Positions 9,161-17,466 of a DNA stretch of 64,000 nucleotides are shown one piece after another. The stretch's first letter is position 1, and every line of letters starts with the position of its first letter. The stretch spans positions 1,240,001 to 1,304,000 of the forward strand of contig NZ_SMTL01000001.1 of the NCBI RefSeq assembly GCF_004358025.1, read 5' to 3'. The stretch comes from Rhizobium deserti. GTDB taxonomy: Bacteria > Pseudomonadota > Alphaproteobacteria > Rhizobiales > Rhizobiaceae. Position numbers and translations under genes: made by a program. The notes beneath the pieces were generated by a model. It was not told the origin of the DNA. It worked only from the letters and a program-made list of their open reading frames with translations, and did no database searches.

Positions 9161-10417
9161 ATGCGGAAACCGACCGCTTTTGCGGGACGCTCCCCTGCCC
9201 TTTATCTTGTCGCAGGAGCGTTCTTGCTAGGTTTGACCGCCACCTCCAGTGCGCAGGACGGCGGTTACAGGCTGGGCGTCATGGACAAACTGCGCATTCG
9301 CGTTGCCGAATGGCAGCCTGCGGACGGCAGCGTCCGCAACTGGGATGCGGTGGGAGGAGAGTACACTGTCGGACCATCCGGCGCACTTTCCCTTCCCTTT
9401 ATCGGCGATCTTTCGGCGGCCGGCAAAACCCCAGGAGAAGTGGCCAACGCCATAGGTGAAGAGCTTCGCAGCAAGTTCGCGCTCCGCAACCTGCCGTCGG
9501 CTTCGGTCGAAGTGGCACAGTTTCGGCCGGTCTTCCTGGCCGGCGATGTGGACAATCCCGGCGAATATCCCTACTCGCCGAGCCTCACCGTTCTGAAAGC
9601 CGTCAGCCTGGCAGGGGGCCTGAAGCGCTCCGAAGCCGGCCAGCGCTTCGCCCGCGATTTCATCAATGCCCAAGGCGACTCCGCTGTCTATGGTTCTGAG
9701 CGCAGCCGGCTTCTGGCCCGCCGTGCCCGCCTGATGGCGGAAGTGGCCGGCGCTAAGGATCTCGCGGTTCCGCCGGAGTTGAAGGACGCACCCAATGCGC
9801 CGCAGTTGATCGCTAGTGAAGCCGCGCTGATGCGATCGCGACGGGACCGCTATGAGCTGCAGTTGAAGGCTCTGGCCGATCTCAGATCGCTTCTCGAAAG
9901 CGAGGTGCAGTCTCTGGCGCAGAAGACGGAAACCCAAAAGCGCCAGTTGCAGATCGCTTCCGAAACGCGCGACAAGCTGTCCCGCCTGACCGAACAGGGT
10001 ATCACCACGAATAACCGGCTCATCAGCATGGAAGAAAGAACGGCGAGCATCGAGACGAGCCTGCTCGATATCGACACCAATTCGCTTCAGGCCAAACAGG
10101 ATATCAGCAAGGCCAATCAGGACGAGATCAACCTGCGCAACGATTGGGAAGCGCAGCGTGCTAAGGAGCTTCAGGATACGGAAGCCGAACTGGAAAAACT
10201 CGGCCTGCAGTTGACGACAAGCCGGCAGCTGATGTCGGAAGCCCTTGCTCAATCCGCCGAGGCCCTGAAATTCGACCCGAACAGCAAGTCGGCAACAATC
10301 AAATATACGGTTGTGCGCGATGAGGGACAGGGGGCCAAGGAAGTTGCGGTGGATGAAAACACGACGCTTCGGCCAGGCGATGTGGTGAAGGTGACTTCCG
10401 AACTGCTCATGCAGTAA
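9161..10417 (+). CDS. exoF: Polysaccharide export periplasmic protein, ExoF
   Basis: 418 residues, near the S. meliloti ExoF length. A signal peptide (LYLVAGAFLLGLTATSSA) precedes a polysaccharide export domain starting at YRLGVMDKLRIRV, an SLBB-like part around VFLAGDVDNPGEYPY, and a long helical, coiled-coil-like middle (about residues 190-370) before a second beta-rich end. ExoF is needed together with ExoY for the first galactose step and for export. GAGGA lies 8 bases before the ATG. An 8-bp stem (9114-9121 with 9133-9140) sits in the gap after exoY and may tune read-through. Confidence 0.9.
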   Translation: MRKPTAFAGRSPALYLVAGAFLLGLTATSSAQDGGYRLGVMDKLRIRVAEWQPADGSVRNWDAVGGEYTVGPSGALSLPFIGDLSAAGKTPGEVANAIGEELRSKFALRNLPSASVEVAQFRPVFLAGDVDNPGEYPYSPSLTVLKAVSLAGGLKRSEAGQRFARDFINAQGDSAVYGSERSRLLARRARLMAEVAGAKDLAVPPELKDAPNAPQLIASEAALMRSRRDRYELQLKALADLRSLLESEVQSLAQKTETQKRQLQIASETRDKLSRLTEQGITTNNRLISMEERTASIETSLLDIDTNSLQAKQDISKANQDEINLRNDWEAQRAKELQDTEAELEKLGLQLTTSRQLMSEALAQSAEALKFDPNSKSATIKYTVVRDEGQGAKEVAVDENTTLRPGDVVKVTSELLMQ

Positions 10418-10427
10418 GGAGAAGCGG

Positions 10428-11702
10428 ATGAGGATAGCCAAATCATCCTTGGTGGATTCCAGGCGGAACCAGCCCTATGGCATGCTGGCCGTTGCGCTTT
10501 CCTTTTTTGTCTTCGCTTATTCGAGCAAATTCGGCCAGATTTCGATCCTTGCCTATTACGGCCTTTGGTTCTTGCTGGTCCTCGTCGACTATCGTCAGGC
10601 ACTTGGCAGGTATTCCAAGTATATTTGGATTTTCAGCTTTGCACTGTTCTGTTTCGTGTCAGCCTTCTGGTCTCCGGCCTTCGGCGTCTCGCTCCGGACC
10701 GCGATCCAGTACCTGACGCATGTCGCCTGCGCGCTGATCGCGGTGCGGACCATGACCCTGCAAACGCTCATTAAGGGTGCCGTTCTCGGCGTCGGCCTGG
10801 TGCTGGTCTATTCGCTGCTGTTTGGGAACTATTTATTCGACTCCATGGATGGCACCTTCGGTTTCGTCGGCGCCTTTTCGTCCAAGAACCAGCTGGGTTT
10901 CTTTGCCTCGCTCGGGGTTTTCTTCTGCTACACGGCCGTCACCGTCTTCCGTTTGCGCGGCCTGTGGTTGCCGATCACCGGCGTTGTAGCACTGCTGTCG
11001 GCTTACTGCCTGGCCGCCTCCCAATCCGCCACATCCGTCATCACCACGGTCGGCGTGGTGGCGCTCTGCATCGGCATGCAGGGCTTCATGTTCTTTTCGC
11101 CCGGCCACAGGCGCATCTTCTTTTCCGGTGGCCTGATCCTTGGCGTGGTCGCGGCGACCGCGGCGCTGCAGGTCGGCGCCATGGATGCCATACTCGGCAT
11201 CTTCGGCAAGGATTCCACCCTGACAGGCCGAACCTATCTGTGGCAGCAGGGCATTGCTGCCGCCGCCCGGTCTCCGTACTTTGGCATGGGCTACCAGGGT
11301 TTCTGGGTTGTGGGCTTTGCCGATGCTGAGCGGCTCTGGCAGGATTTCTTCATCACCGGACGAAGCGGCTTCCACTTCCACAACACCTATATCGAGACCA
11401 TGGTCGAGACCGGAGTGGCGGGTACATTCCTGCTCGTCTTCACTCTTCTGACGACACTTGTCGGTCATCTCAGGCGGGTGCTGACTCAGGCCTCGACGCC
11501 GGAATCATTGGTCCTGTTCGGGATCATGAGCCTGCTGCTGATCCGATCCTTCGTCGAGATCGACATCATCAACCCTTATCAGGTCGGGTCATTCCTGTTC
11601 TATTTCGCAGCCGGCAGGCTTGCGACTGGTCTTGCCTATGCGGAGCGCCCACAGCCCCGCGGCATGATGATAGCCGGCCAGACGGGTCTCCAGATGCGCT
11701 GA
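10428..11702 (+). CDS. exoQ: Exopolysaccharide polymerase, Wzy/O-antigen ligase family, ExoQ
   Basis: 424 residues with about ten to twelve membrane segments and the large periplasmic loop of the O-antigen ligase/Wzy family; GRTYLWQQG and HNTYIETMVETG are the characteristic loop motifs. ExoQ polymerises repeating units into high-molecular-weight succinoglycan. The gene begins 10 bases after exoF with an AAGGAG site, so it is clearly in the same operon. Confidence 0.9.
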   Translation: MRIAKSSLVDSRRNQPYGMLAVALSFFVFAYSSKFGQISILAYYGLWFLLVLVDYRQALGRYSKYIWIFSFALFCFVSAFWSPAFGVSLRTAIQYLTHVACALIAVRTMTLQTLIKGAVLGVGLVLVYSLLFGNYLFDSMDGTFGFVGAFSSKNQLGFFASLGVFFCYTAVTVFRLRGLWLPITGVVALLSAYCLAASQSATSVITTVGVVALCIGMQGFMFFSPGHRRIFFSGGLILGVVAATAALQVGAMDAILGIFGKDSTLTGRTYLWQQGIAAAARSPYFGMGYQGFWVVGFADAERLWQDFFITGRSGFHFHNTYIETMVETGVAGTFLLVFTLLTTLVGHLRRVLTQASTPESLVLFGIMSLLLIRSFVEIDIINPYQVGSFLFYFAAGRLATGLAYAERPQPRGMMIAGQTGLQMR

Positions 11703-11747
11703 CGGCTGCCGCCGACGGCACCAACCGCCCCGTGGCGAAGGATGCAG

Positions 11748-12764
11748 ATGATGCCGACACTCTTTTCGATCCAGTATCTGCGAGCCCTTGCAGCGCTTGC
11801 CGTGGTCATCTTCCATGCGGGCGAGCGAAGCGGAGTGCATTTCACCATCGGCGCAGCCGGCGTCGACGTCTTCTTCGTGGTCAGCGGCTTCATCATGATG
11901 GCTATGAGCAACAGTCGCCCGATGCGGCCGTCAAGCTTCCTGCGCAACCGCCTTTTGCGGATCGCTCCGTCCTACTGGGCAGCGACAATACTTATGATTG
12001 TCGGGGCGCTCGTCGGGCTATTCCCGAACCTGCACATCGGCCTCGGCCATACGATCGCGTCCTTCCTGTTCATACCGCTCCCCTCGCCGAGCAATGGCCA
12101 GACCTGGCCGGTACTGGTGCAGGGCTGGACGCTGAATTACGAAATCTTCTTTTACGCCGTCTTCGCAATCACGCTTCTTGCCGGAGCCAGACTGCGCCTT
12201 GTGGCGCTCGCCGCCGTCTTCGGCCTGCTTGTTCTTGCCGGGCTCCTGCTGCAGCCCGAAAACCCGATCATCGCCTTCTACACTGCACCCGTCATTCTGG
12301 AATTCGTGGCCGGCGCCGCCATTGCAAAACTTTGGCGCCATGGCAGTCTGCCGCCTGCCTCAGTGGGCATAATGCTGGCGGTCACGGCTGTTGCCGGATT
12401 TTCGGCCATACAGGCCCTGAAGCTGGAATTCGACGCATGGTCATGCGGACCGCTGGCCGTGATGCTGGTGATCGGCGCATTGTCTGTCGAGACCAGAGGC
12501 AGGCTGCCAAATCTGCCGATGCTGACCTATCTGGGTGATGCCTCTTACTCCATCTACCTTTGGCATACATTCGCGATTTCCATCGCACTCAAGGCAGGCG
12601 CCGTTCTTGGGATTCCCACGCCGCTGCTTCTTTCCACCGGCATTGTTGCAGGTGTACTGGCCGGCATTCTCGCCTATGAAAGTTTCGAAAGGCCGATGCA
12701 GTTCCTGCTCAAAGGGCAGCGGTCGGCATTGTGGCGCTTCCGGATCCGCAAACCGGCACGGTAG
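11748..12764 (+). CDS. exoZ: Membrane acetyltransferase (acyltransferase 3 family), ExoZ
   Basis: About 338 residues. The N-terminal SIQYLRALAALAVVIFHAG with its conserved RA and His is diagnostic of acyltransferase 3; some ten hydrophobic helices follow. ExoZ adds the acetyl group to succinoglycan in S. meliloti. Three ATGs lie at 11742, 11748 and 11751; GAAGG at 11737-11741 favours 11748 or 11751. It ends the exoYFQZ run and is convergent with the GMC oxidoreductase, 23 bases apart. exoB, which follows exoZ in S. meliloti, is not here. Confidence 0.87.
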   Translation: MMPTLFSIQYLRALAALAVVIFHAGERSGVHFTIGAAGVDVFFVVSGFIMMAMSNSRPMRPSSFLRNRLLRIAPSYWAATILMIVGALVGLFPNLHIGLGHTIASFLFIPLPSPSNGQTWPVLVQGWTLNYEIFFYAVFAITLLAGARLRLVALAAVFGLLVLAGLLLQPENPIIAFYTAPVILEFVAGAAIAKLWRHGSLPPASVGIMLAVTAVAGFSAIQALKLEFDAWSCGPLAVMLVIGALSVETRGRLPNLPMLTYLGDASYSIYLWHTFAISIALKAGAVLGIPTPLLLSTGIVAGVLAGILAYESFERPMQFLLKGQRSALWRFRIRKPAR

Positions 12765-12787
12765 GCGGACGAGGCCGAAACCGCGCT

Positions 12788-14419
12788 TCAAGCGGCCGAC
12801 GCTGCCTTGAACTCGTCTCGAACATGCTCCGCCAGCCTGAGCGCCAGGGCAACTGCCGGAAGCGTCGGATTGGCGTGTCCGCCGGTCGGGAAAACGCCGC
12901 TGCCTCCGAGGTAAAGGTTGGAAAGGCCATGGAGCCTGCAGTTCTTGTCGACTGGCCCTTCGGCAGGATCATCAGCCATTCTGGAAAGGCCGATCTGGTG
13001 ATAGCCGTCGAATGCCTGGTCGACCACGGCCTGCCGCCGCCGCACCGGCTGGTGAAGATATTCCAGATAGCCGATCTTGTTTCCGCGCAACCAGTCGTCG
13101 AGCAGTTGATGCGAATTCAGCACCGATTCGATGTCCTGGTCCACGACACGGTAATCCACGGATAGAGCCTGCACATGCCCCTGCTGCGTTTGCGGCGTCA
13201 GCGAAACGCGGCTTTCGGGGTTCGGCACCTGCTCGGCGTGGTAGCGCAGCAGGTAGCGTCCCTTGGGATTGAAAAGCGTCTGATGCGCCGGCGAGCGTCT
13301 CTCGAACAGGTTCTTCACCGCCTGAAGCAGGTCGGCAGGCCAGCCGGTGTCGTCACGGATATTTCGCCAATGCTGCGCCTTGTCGATATTGCCGAGGCCT
13401 CTTGCGGTCGGTGCCAGCCCCTTCGACACCAGTCGGTAAAGGCGTGAGGCGGCCAGAAACATGTAGCAAAGTGATAGAGCGCCGGAACCATGCGCAGGAT
13501 CTGCAATCGAGAGCGCGTCGATCCAGAAGACCGTGTTCAACAGCTTCCGCTCGGTCTGGACATCGGGCGCGATCTGCAGACGCTGCCGGTAGCTGTATCC
13601 CTTCGCATCGGTTCGGAAGGAAAGCGCGCGAGCCGCCTTTGGATCAAGGAATTTCAGTACGGCGATATAGCCGGTGAGATGGCCTTGATAGAAGCGCCCG
13701 AGGGAAGCGCCGAAAGATTTTGCCATGTCCGGGTGGTTCTGCTGCAAGGCAAGCAGAAGCCGGGCGTTTTCCAGACCGCCGCCTGCGAGGATGAATACCT
13801 TTCCCGCAACCTCGATCTCTCGGCCATTATGCATGACCTTCAGGCTCTTCACCTGGTTCCGCGCCTCGTCGAGAATAATCTCGGCGACAGATGCGGAGGT
13901 GAGAATCCGGATGTTTTTCGACTTCGCCAGCCGCTCGGCATAATAGGGCCCGAGCGCCGGGTGCTTGCTCCAGCGTTCGACGGCGTCCGCGACGACGGCA
14001 GGATCGTGCTGCCCAATGGTTGCTGTCGGTACTTCGTCGGTATTGCAAGTGAGGAATTCGAGCGCTTCCGGATAATAGCGGCGGACCTCATTATGCGAAA
14101 TCGGCCAGCCGGAATGGGCCACATGCTCGCGTGGCTCGAAATCGAGATCGTCGAAGGGGACGCACCGCCCTCCCCAAAGCGCGGAGGCACCGCCGATGCC
14201 TGGACGCGACACGGCCTGAGACAAGGCGTGATGCGAATTTTCGAACTGGATGTCCCCAGGTTGATCCGCCACCGAAGCCTCGCCGCTGCCGCGCTCGAGC
14301 ACAGTAACGGTCAGGCCCAGCGCCTCGAGCTTCAGCGCCAGCGCCAGTCCAACAGGCCCGGCTCCCACGATGCATACGTCGCTGTCGGCGGAGTAGGTCT
14401 GGCCATCTGGAAATATCAT
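12788..14419 (-). CDS. GMC-family FAD-dependent oxidoreductase
   Basis: 543 residues. An N-terminal Rossmann FAD site (DVCIVGAGPVGLALALKLE, GAGPVG at residues 19-24), the RPGIGGASALWGG segment, and the C-terminal GMC motif LYLGGSGVFPTGGHANPT place it in the glucose-methanol-choline family. No signal peptide is evident, so it probably acts in the cytoplasm on an alcohol or polyol. The substrate cannot be inferred. It lies at the edge of the exo cluster but is on the opposite strand from exoZ and is not part of the known succinoglycan pathway. AAGG lies 5 bases before the ATG. Confidence 0.82.
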   Translation of the reverse strand: MIFPDGQTYSADSDVCIVGAGPVGLALALKLEALGLTVTVLERGSGEASVADQPGDIQFENSHHALSQAVSRPGIGGASALWGGRCVPFDDLDFEPREHVAHSGWPISHNEVRRYYPEALEFLTCNTDEVPTATIGQHDPAVVADAVERWSKHPALGPYYAERLAKSKNIRILTSASVAEIILDEARNQVKSLKVMHNGREIEVAGKVFILAGGGLENARLLLALQQNHPDMAKSFGASLGRFYQGHLTGYIAVLKFLDPKAARALSFRTDAKGYSYRQRLQIAPDVQTERKLLNTVFWIDALSIADPAHGSGALSLCYMFLAASRLYRLVSKGLAPTARGLGNIDKAQHWRNIRDDTGWPADLLQAVKNLFERRSPAHQTLFNPKGRYLLRYHAEQVPNPESRVSLTPQTQQGHVQALSVDYRVVDQDIESVLNSHQLLDDWLRGNKIGYLEYLHQPVRRRQAVVDQAFDGYHQIGLSRMADDPAEGPVDKNCRLHGLSNLYLGGSGVFPTGGHANPTLPAVALALRLAEHVRDEFKAASAA

Positions 14420-14663
14420 GGACCTTGGAAATACCTAAAATATGATAGTCACACGGAATTCCCCCTGGAGAACTAGAATGGCTTAAGCGGCCCGCGTCAA
14501 CCACTTTATGAGGTGTCACCGGTGTGCTTGGCCATCCGTCGGCTAGCGGACCAAATCACGGCACCGCTTCGTCATCTCAGACAACGGAACCTTTGGCCTT
14601 CAGCCGTATTATTGGCCGCGAGACGTGACCGAAAAGCTCCAACCTCCCGGCAGGACAAGCACC

Positions 14664-14927
14664 ATGCAGATCATTGATGATTGGCTTGAGGACTGGCTGT
14701 CTGAAGCGACGATCAGGAGGCTCGCACTTTATGCGGCTTCCGAACCTGCCGCCGATGCAGATCATTTGACTGCGCAGCTAAGCCATGACGCATTGGCGGA
14801 TGGTTATGATCTCGGTCAATTGCAGGATGCATGTGGCGGAAACATCCGGCATTTCCTGGAGATGCACCGCGAGCGCATTCCGGTTGTTATTCATGCAGAA
14901 AGCATGGCGGGTTCGGCTCTGGCCTGA
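14664..14927 (+). CDS. Small hypothetical protein
   Basis: 87 residues starting MQIIDDWLEDWLSEATIRR, acidic and probably helical, without membrane segments or a signal peptide. Not firmly recognised; it resembles the small helical DUF768-like proteins common in rhizobia, but this is an impression only. GGCAGGA lies about 9 bases before the ATG at 14664, which is why that start is preferred over the codon at 14625. A stem-loop starts one base after the stop codon, which supports a real transcript end. Confidence 0.5.
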   Translation: MQIIDDWLEDWLSEATIRRLALYAASEPAADADHLTAQLSHDALADGYDLGQLQDACGGNIRHFLEMHRERIPVVIHAESMAGSALA

Positions 14928-14928
14928 T

Positions 14929-14961
14929 CTTCACGGCCTCCGCCTCACGGGAGCCGTGAAG
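14929..14961 (+). terminator. Stem-loop after small hypothetical gene
   Basis: CTTCACGGC pairs with GCCGTGAAG, and inner CTCC can pair with GGAG with one bulged C, giving about 12 base pairs. It begins directly after the stop codon at 14927 and lies between convergent genes. There is no clear T run on either strand, so termination strength is uncertain. Confidence 0.4.
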
Positions 14962-14987
14962 CATGAAATCAACTTCTGCGACCTTCG

Positions 14988-15161
14988 CTAGAGAAGACGG
15001 CCACGCGCATAAAGCGGCGGCTCATTGTTCTCGTCGGGATTGGGATTGGGGCCTTCGTCAGGCAGGCGGTCCGGCTCCGGCTCATCGATCGGCGGCACGG
15101 GCGGCGCAGGCGGCACGCCGGGAACGGGATTGGGGATGGGTTCGAACGGATCTTGTGCCAT
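14988..15161 (-). CDS. Small proline-rich protein
   Basis: 57 residues, very rich in Pro, Glu, Asp and Asn (for example PNPVPGVPPAPPVPPIDEPE), with no membrane segment; probably unfolded. The start ATG at 15161 is supported by AAGGAG 7 bases upstream, so the 26 residues of open frame before it are not part of the gene. Similar short Pro-rich proteins of unknown function occur in rhizobia. No function is assigned. Confidence 0.6.
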   Translation of the reverse strand: MAQDPFEPIPNPVPGVPPAPPVPPIDEPEPDRLPDEGPNPNPDENNEPPLYARGRLL

Positions 15162-15259
15162 CGTGTCTCCTTCCAAGTCTCTTACGTGAACTGACGGCCT
15201 CCCTATTGGTTCCGGTGCAGCCAGGTCCGACGCCCTCATCCTATAGCTACGAGCCGGAA

Positions 15260-16336
15260 CTAGCGCTGGTCACCGTCGATCTTGAAGAGAGGTGATGAGC
15301 CGCTGTGCTCCTCGGTGAAGATCGTCCAGGCGGCAATGAACAGCGCCGCGATCAAGAGGCCTATGACGAAACCGTTGATGCCGATAAGGGATATACCTCC
15401 GATCGTCGAAAGCAGAACTACATAGTCCGGAAGCTTGGTTTCCTTGCCGACCAACGGCGGTCGCAACAGATTGTCGACCAGACCGATGACGAGCACGCCG
15501 ACCGCGGTCAGGATGAGCGCCTGTATCCAAGAGCCGGTGACCGCAAGATAAATGGCTGTCGGCACCCAGACCATGGCGGAACCAATGGCCGGCAGGAGCG
15601 ACAGAAAACTCATCAGAACACCCCACAGCAGCGGCGCCGGAACGCCGAGTGCCCAGAATGTCAGGCCGCCAATGGTGCCTTGTATGACGGCGATGATGAC
15701 ATTGCCGCGCACGGTAGCGCGCACGACCGATGTGAATTTGACGGCAAAGCGGCTGGTATGTGCATCGCTGAGGGGAACGGCGCGTCTGACGTTGCGCGCC
15801 AGGCTTCGCCCGTCCCGGAACATGAAGAACAGCAGATAAAGCATGATGCCGAAGGCGATAAAGAACTGCAGCGTGTTCTGTCCGAAGCTCAGGGCATGGC
15901 TGGCAAAGAAGCCGCCGCCCTGCATGACACCGGAGGAGATGCTGTTCCACAGTTCGCCGAAGCCATTCAGCTCCAGTTCTCTGAGCCGGTCCTGGATGAA
16001 GGCTGGCAAGGCATCCTGGAACTGCTGCAGAAGGCGGGGAAAATCGATCTCGCCGCTTTGGACGCGCTGATAAAGATTATTGCCCTGTTGCACCAGCGAG
16101 CGCAGGATGAACAGGCCCGGGATGATGACGAGGCAGAGGCAGATCAGGACGGAAAGGGCCGCAGCAATATTCTGCCTGCCTCCAAGCCAGGTTTCCAGCC
16201 GCGCGTGGAGCCGAAAGAAGATGATCGCCAGAACGACGGCCCAGAGTATGGCGGAATAGAACGGCAGGATGACGGCCATGAAGGCGACGGTCACCAGAAC
16301 CAGAAGCACGTAGAACCCGACCCGGTGGACAGACAT
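15260..16336 (-). CDS. AI-2E family membrane transporter
   Basis: 358 residues with about eight hydrophobic segments arranged as in the AI-2E transporter/PerM family: VLLVLVTVAFMAVILPF at the N-terminus, a soluble region around residues 100-160, then tightly packed helices ending LIGINGFVIGLLIAALFIAAW. Family members export small molecules or ions; few are true autoinducer-2 exporters. The ATG at 16336 (MSVHRVGFY) is chosen because GGAG lies 9 bases upstream; the frame upstream to 16513 has no such support. Confidence 0.82.
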   Translation of the reverse strand: MSVHRVGFYVLLVLVTVAFMAVILPFYSAILWAVVLAIIFFRLHARLETWLGGRQNIAAALSVLICLCLVIIPGLFILRSLVQQGNNLYQRVQSGEIDFPRLLQQFQDALPAFIQDRLRELELNGFGELWNSISSGVMQGGGFFASHALSFGQNTLQFFIAFGIMLYLLFFMFRDGRSLARNVRRAVPLSDAHTSRFAVKFTSVVRATVRGNVIIAVIQGTIGGLTFWALGVPAPLLWGVLMSFLSLLPAIGSAMVWVPTAIYLAVTGSWIQALILTAVGVLVIGLVDNLLRPPLVGKETKLPDYVVLLSTIGGISLIGINGFVIGLLIAALFIAAWTIFTEEHSGSSPLFKIDGDQR

Positions 16337-16638
16337 CCGCTTCTCCCTACCCTTTGCCGCTCCGCTTGCCTTCGCGAATGTACCGCGCCTGCCGGGGAGT
16401 GGCGGCAGAGACACTGGTTCCATAGCCAATTGATGTGAAGGATGGAAGTCATCAGGACCCAAGGCGGGCTTGCCGGCTGTACTTTGGCGCGTCGCCTGAG
16501 TGGCGTTTTTCAATAATGTGACAGAAATGGAAGAAAGGTGGAAAGGGCTGTTATGGCCCTGACATGGGACGGCTCTAAGGAGGCTCGACAGGCGCGCTGT
16601 GAAAGCAGGCGCCGATCAAGAGAGCGGAGAGCGGCCCA
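16337..16638. other. Divergent promoter region, AI-2E gene and phosphodiesterase operon
   Basis: 302 bases between divergent genes. It contains the Pho box described separately and, 8 bases after it, TCTAAG as a possible minus-10 element for the rightward operon. No gene is seen. Confidence 0.5.
16548..16565 (+). promoter_or_regulatory. Candidate PhoB box upstream of phosphodiesterase/Ugp-like operon
   Basis: Two 7-base direct repeats, CTGTTAT and CTGACAT, are separated by 4 bases. Each has one mismatch to the CTGTCAT repeat of the PhoB box, and the 7-4-7 spacing is exact. It lies 73 bases before the GTG start at 16639, with TCTAAG 8 bases downstream where a minus-10 element would be. PhoB control is an established feature of ugp-type glycerol phosphate importers. 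Confidence 0.65.
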
Positions 16639-17466
16639 GTGAAGATCATCCAGATCACCGATACCCATTTCAGCCCGGAGAAGCCGCATTTCAACGGCAA
16701 TTGGGCGCCGCTGCTCAACTGGATCGAGGCTCAGAAGGCTGACCTCATCATCCACACCGGCGACCTCACCGTCGACGGCGCCGACAAGGACCACGACATC
16801 ACCTTCTCGATGGATCTGATGCGCCAGGCAACGGCCCCTATGCTGATCGTGCCGGGCAATCACGACGTCGGCCATCTTCCGGGTTCTGACCAGCCGGTCA
16901 ATGCCGAGCGCCTGCAGCGCTGGCGGCAGCTGGCTGGCGAAGATCGCTTCGTCGAAGATGCGAACGGCTGGCGGTTCGTCGGCATCAATTCGCTGCTTCT
17001 CGGCCACGAGGACGACGAAGAGGAGGCGCAATTCGAATGGCTGCGGACCGCATTCGAAGCGCGCAATGGGCGCCGGCTGGCGTTGTTTGCGCATAAGCCC
17101 CTCTTCGTCGACGACCCTCATGAAGGCGACACCGGTTATTGGGGCGTGCGTCCAAACCAGCGCAAGCATCTCTACGACCTGATCGCTTCCCATGATGTCG
17201 CCTTGTTCGCCAGCGGCCATCTCCACTGGGCCTGGCAGGGACGCCTCGAAAACACGTCTCTTGTCTGGGGGCCCTCGGCAGCCTTCATCATCGACAAGCT
17301 GGAACGGGAAATGCCGGGCGAGCGCCTGATCGGCGCCGTGGTCCACCACTTCGACGATGAAGTGAGAAGCGAGATCGTCGCCGTGCCAGGTATGACGGCC
17401 TATTACATCGATGACGTCATCCATGAAGTCTACCCGAAGCCCGCCAAGAAGGAAGCCGCCGAATGA
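16639..17466 (+). CDS. Metallophosphoesterase, cyclic/glycerophosphodiester phosphodiesterase type
   Basis: 275 residues of the calcineurin-like class (CpdA/GpdQ group). All metal-binding motifs are present: TDTHF (D8, H10), HTGDLT (D42), PGNHD (residues 72-76), FAHKP and ASGHLHW. No signal peptide, so it is cytoplasmic. It begins with GTG and overlaps the ABC ATPase gene by 4 bases (ATGA), so it is translationally coupled to a Ugp-like importer. The likely role is splitting an imported phosphodiester such as a glycerophosphodiester to release a phosphomonoester; that substrate is inferred from context and the Pho box. Confidence 0.82.
   Translation: MKIIQITDTHFSPEKPHFNGNWAPLLNWIEAQKADLIIHTGDLTVDGADKDHDITFSMDLMRQATAPMLIVPGNHDVGHLPGSDQPVNAERLQRWRQLAGEDRFVEDANGWRFVGINSLLLGHEDDEEEAQFEWLRTAFEARNGRRLALFAHKPLFVDDPHEGDTGYWGVRPNQRKHLYDLIASHDVALFASGHLHWAWQGRLENTSLVWGPSAAFIIDKLEREMPGERLIGAVVHHFDDEVRSEIVAVPGMTAYYIDDVIHEVYPKPAKKEAAE

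Noticed and set aside
9227..10441. 404-codon open frame antisense to exoF
   Set aside because: exoF has a signal peptide, ribosome site and family motifs; the antisense product shows none.
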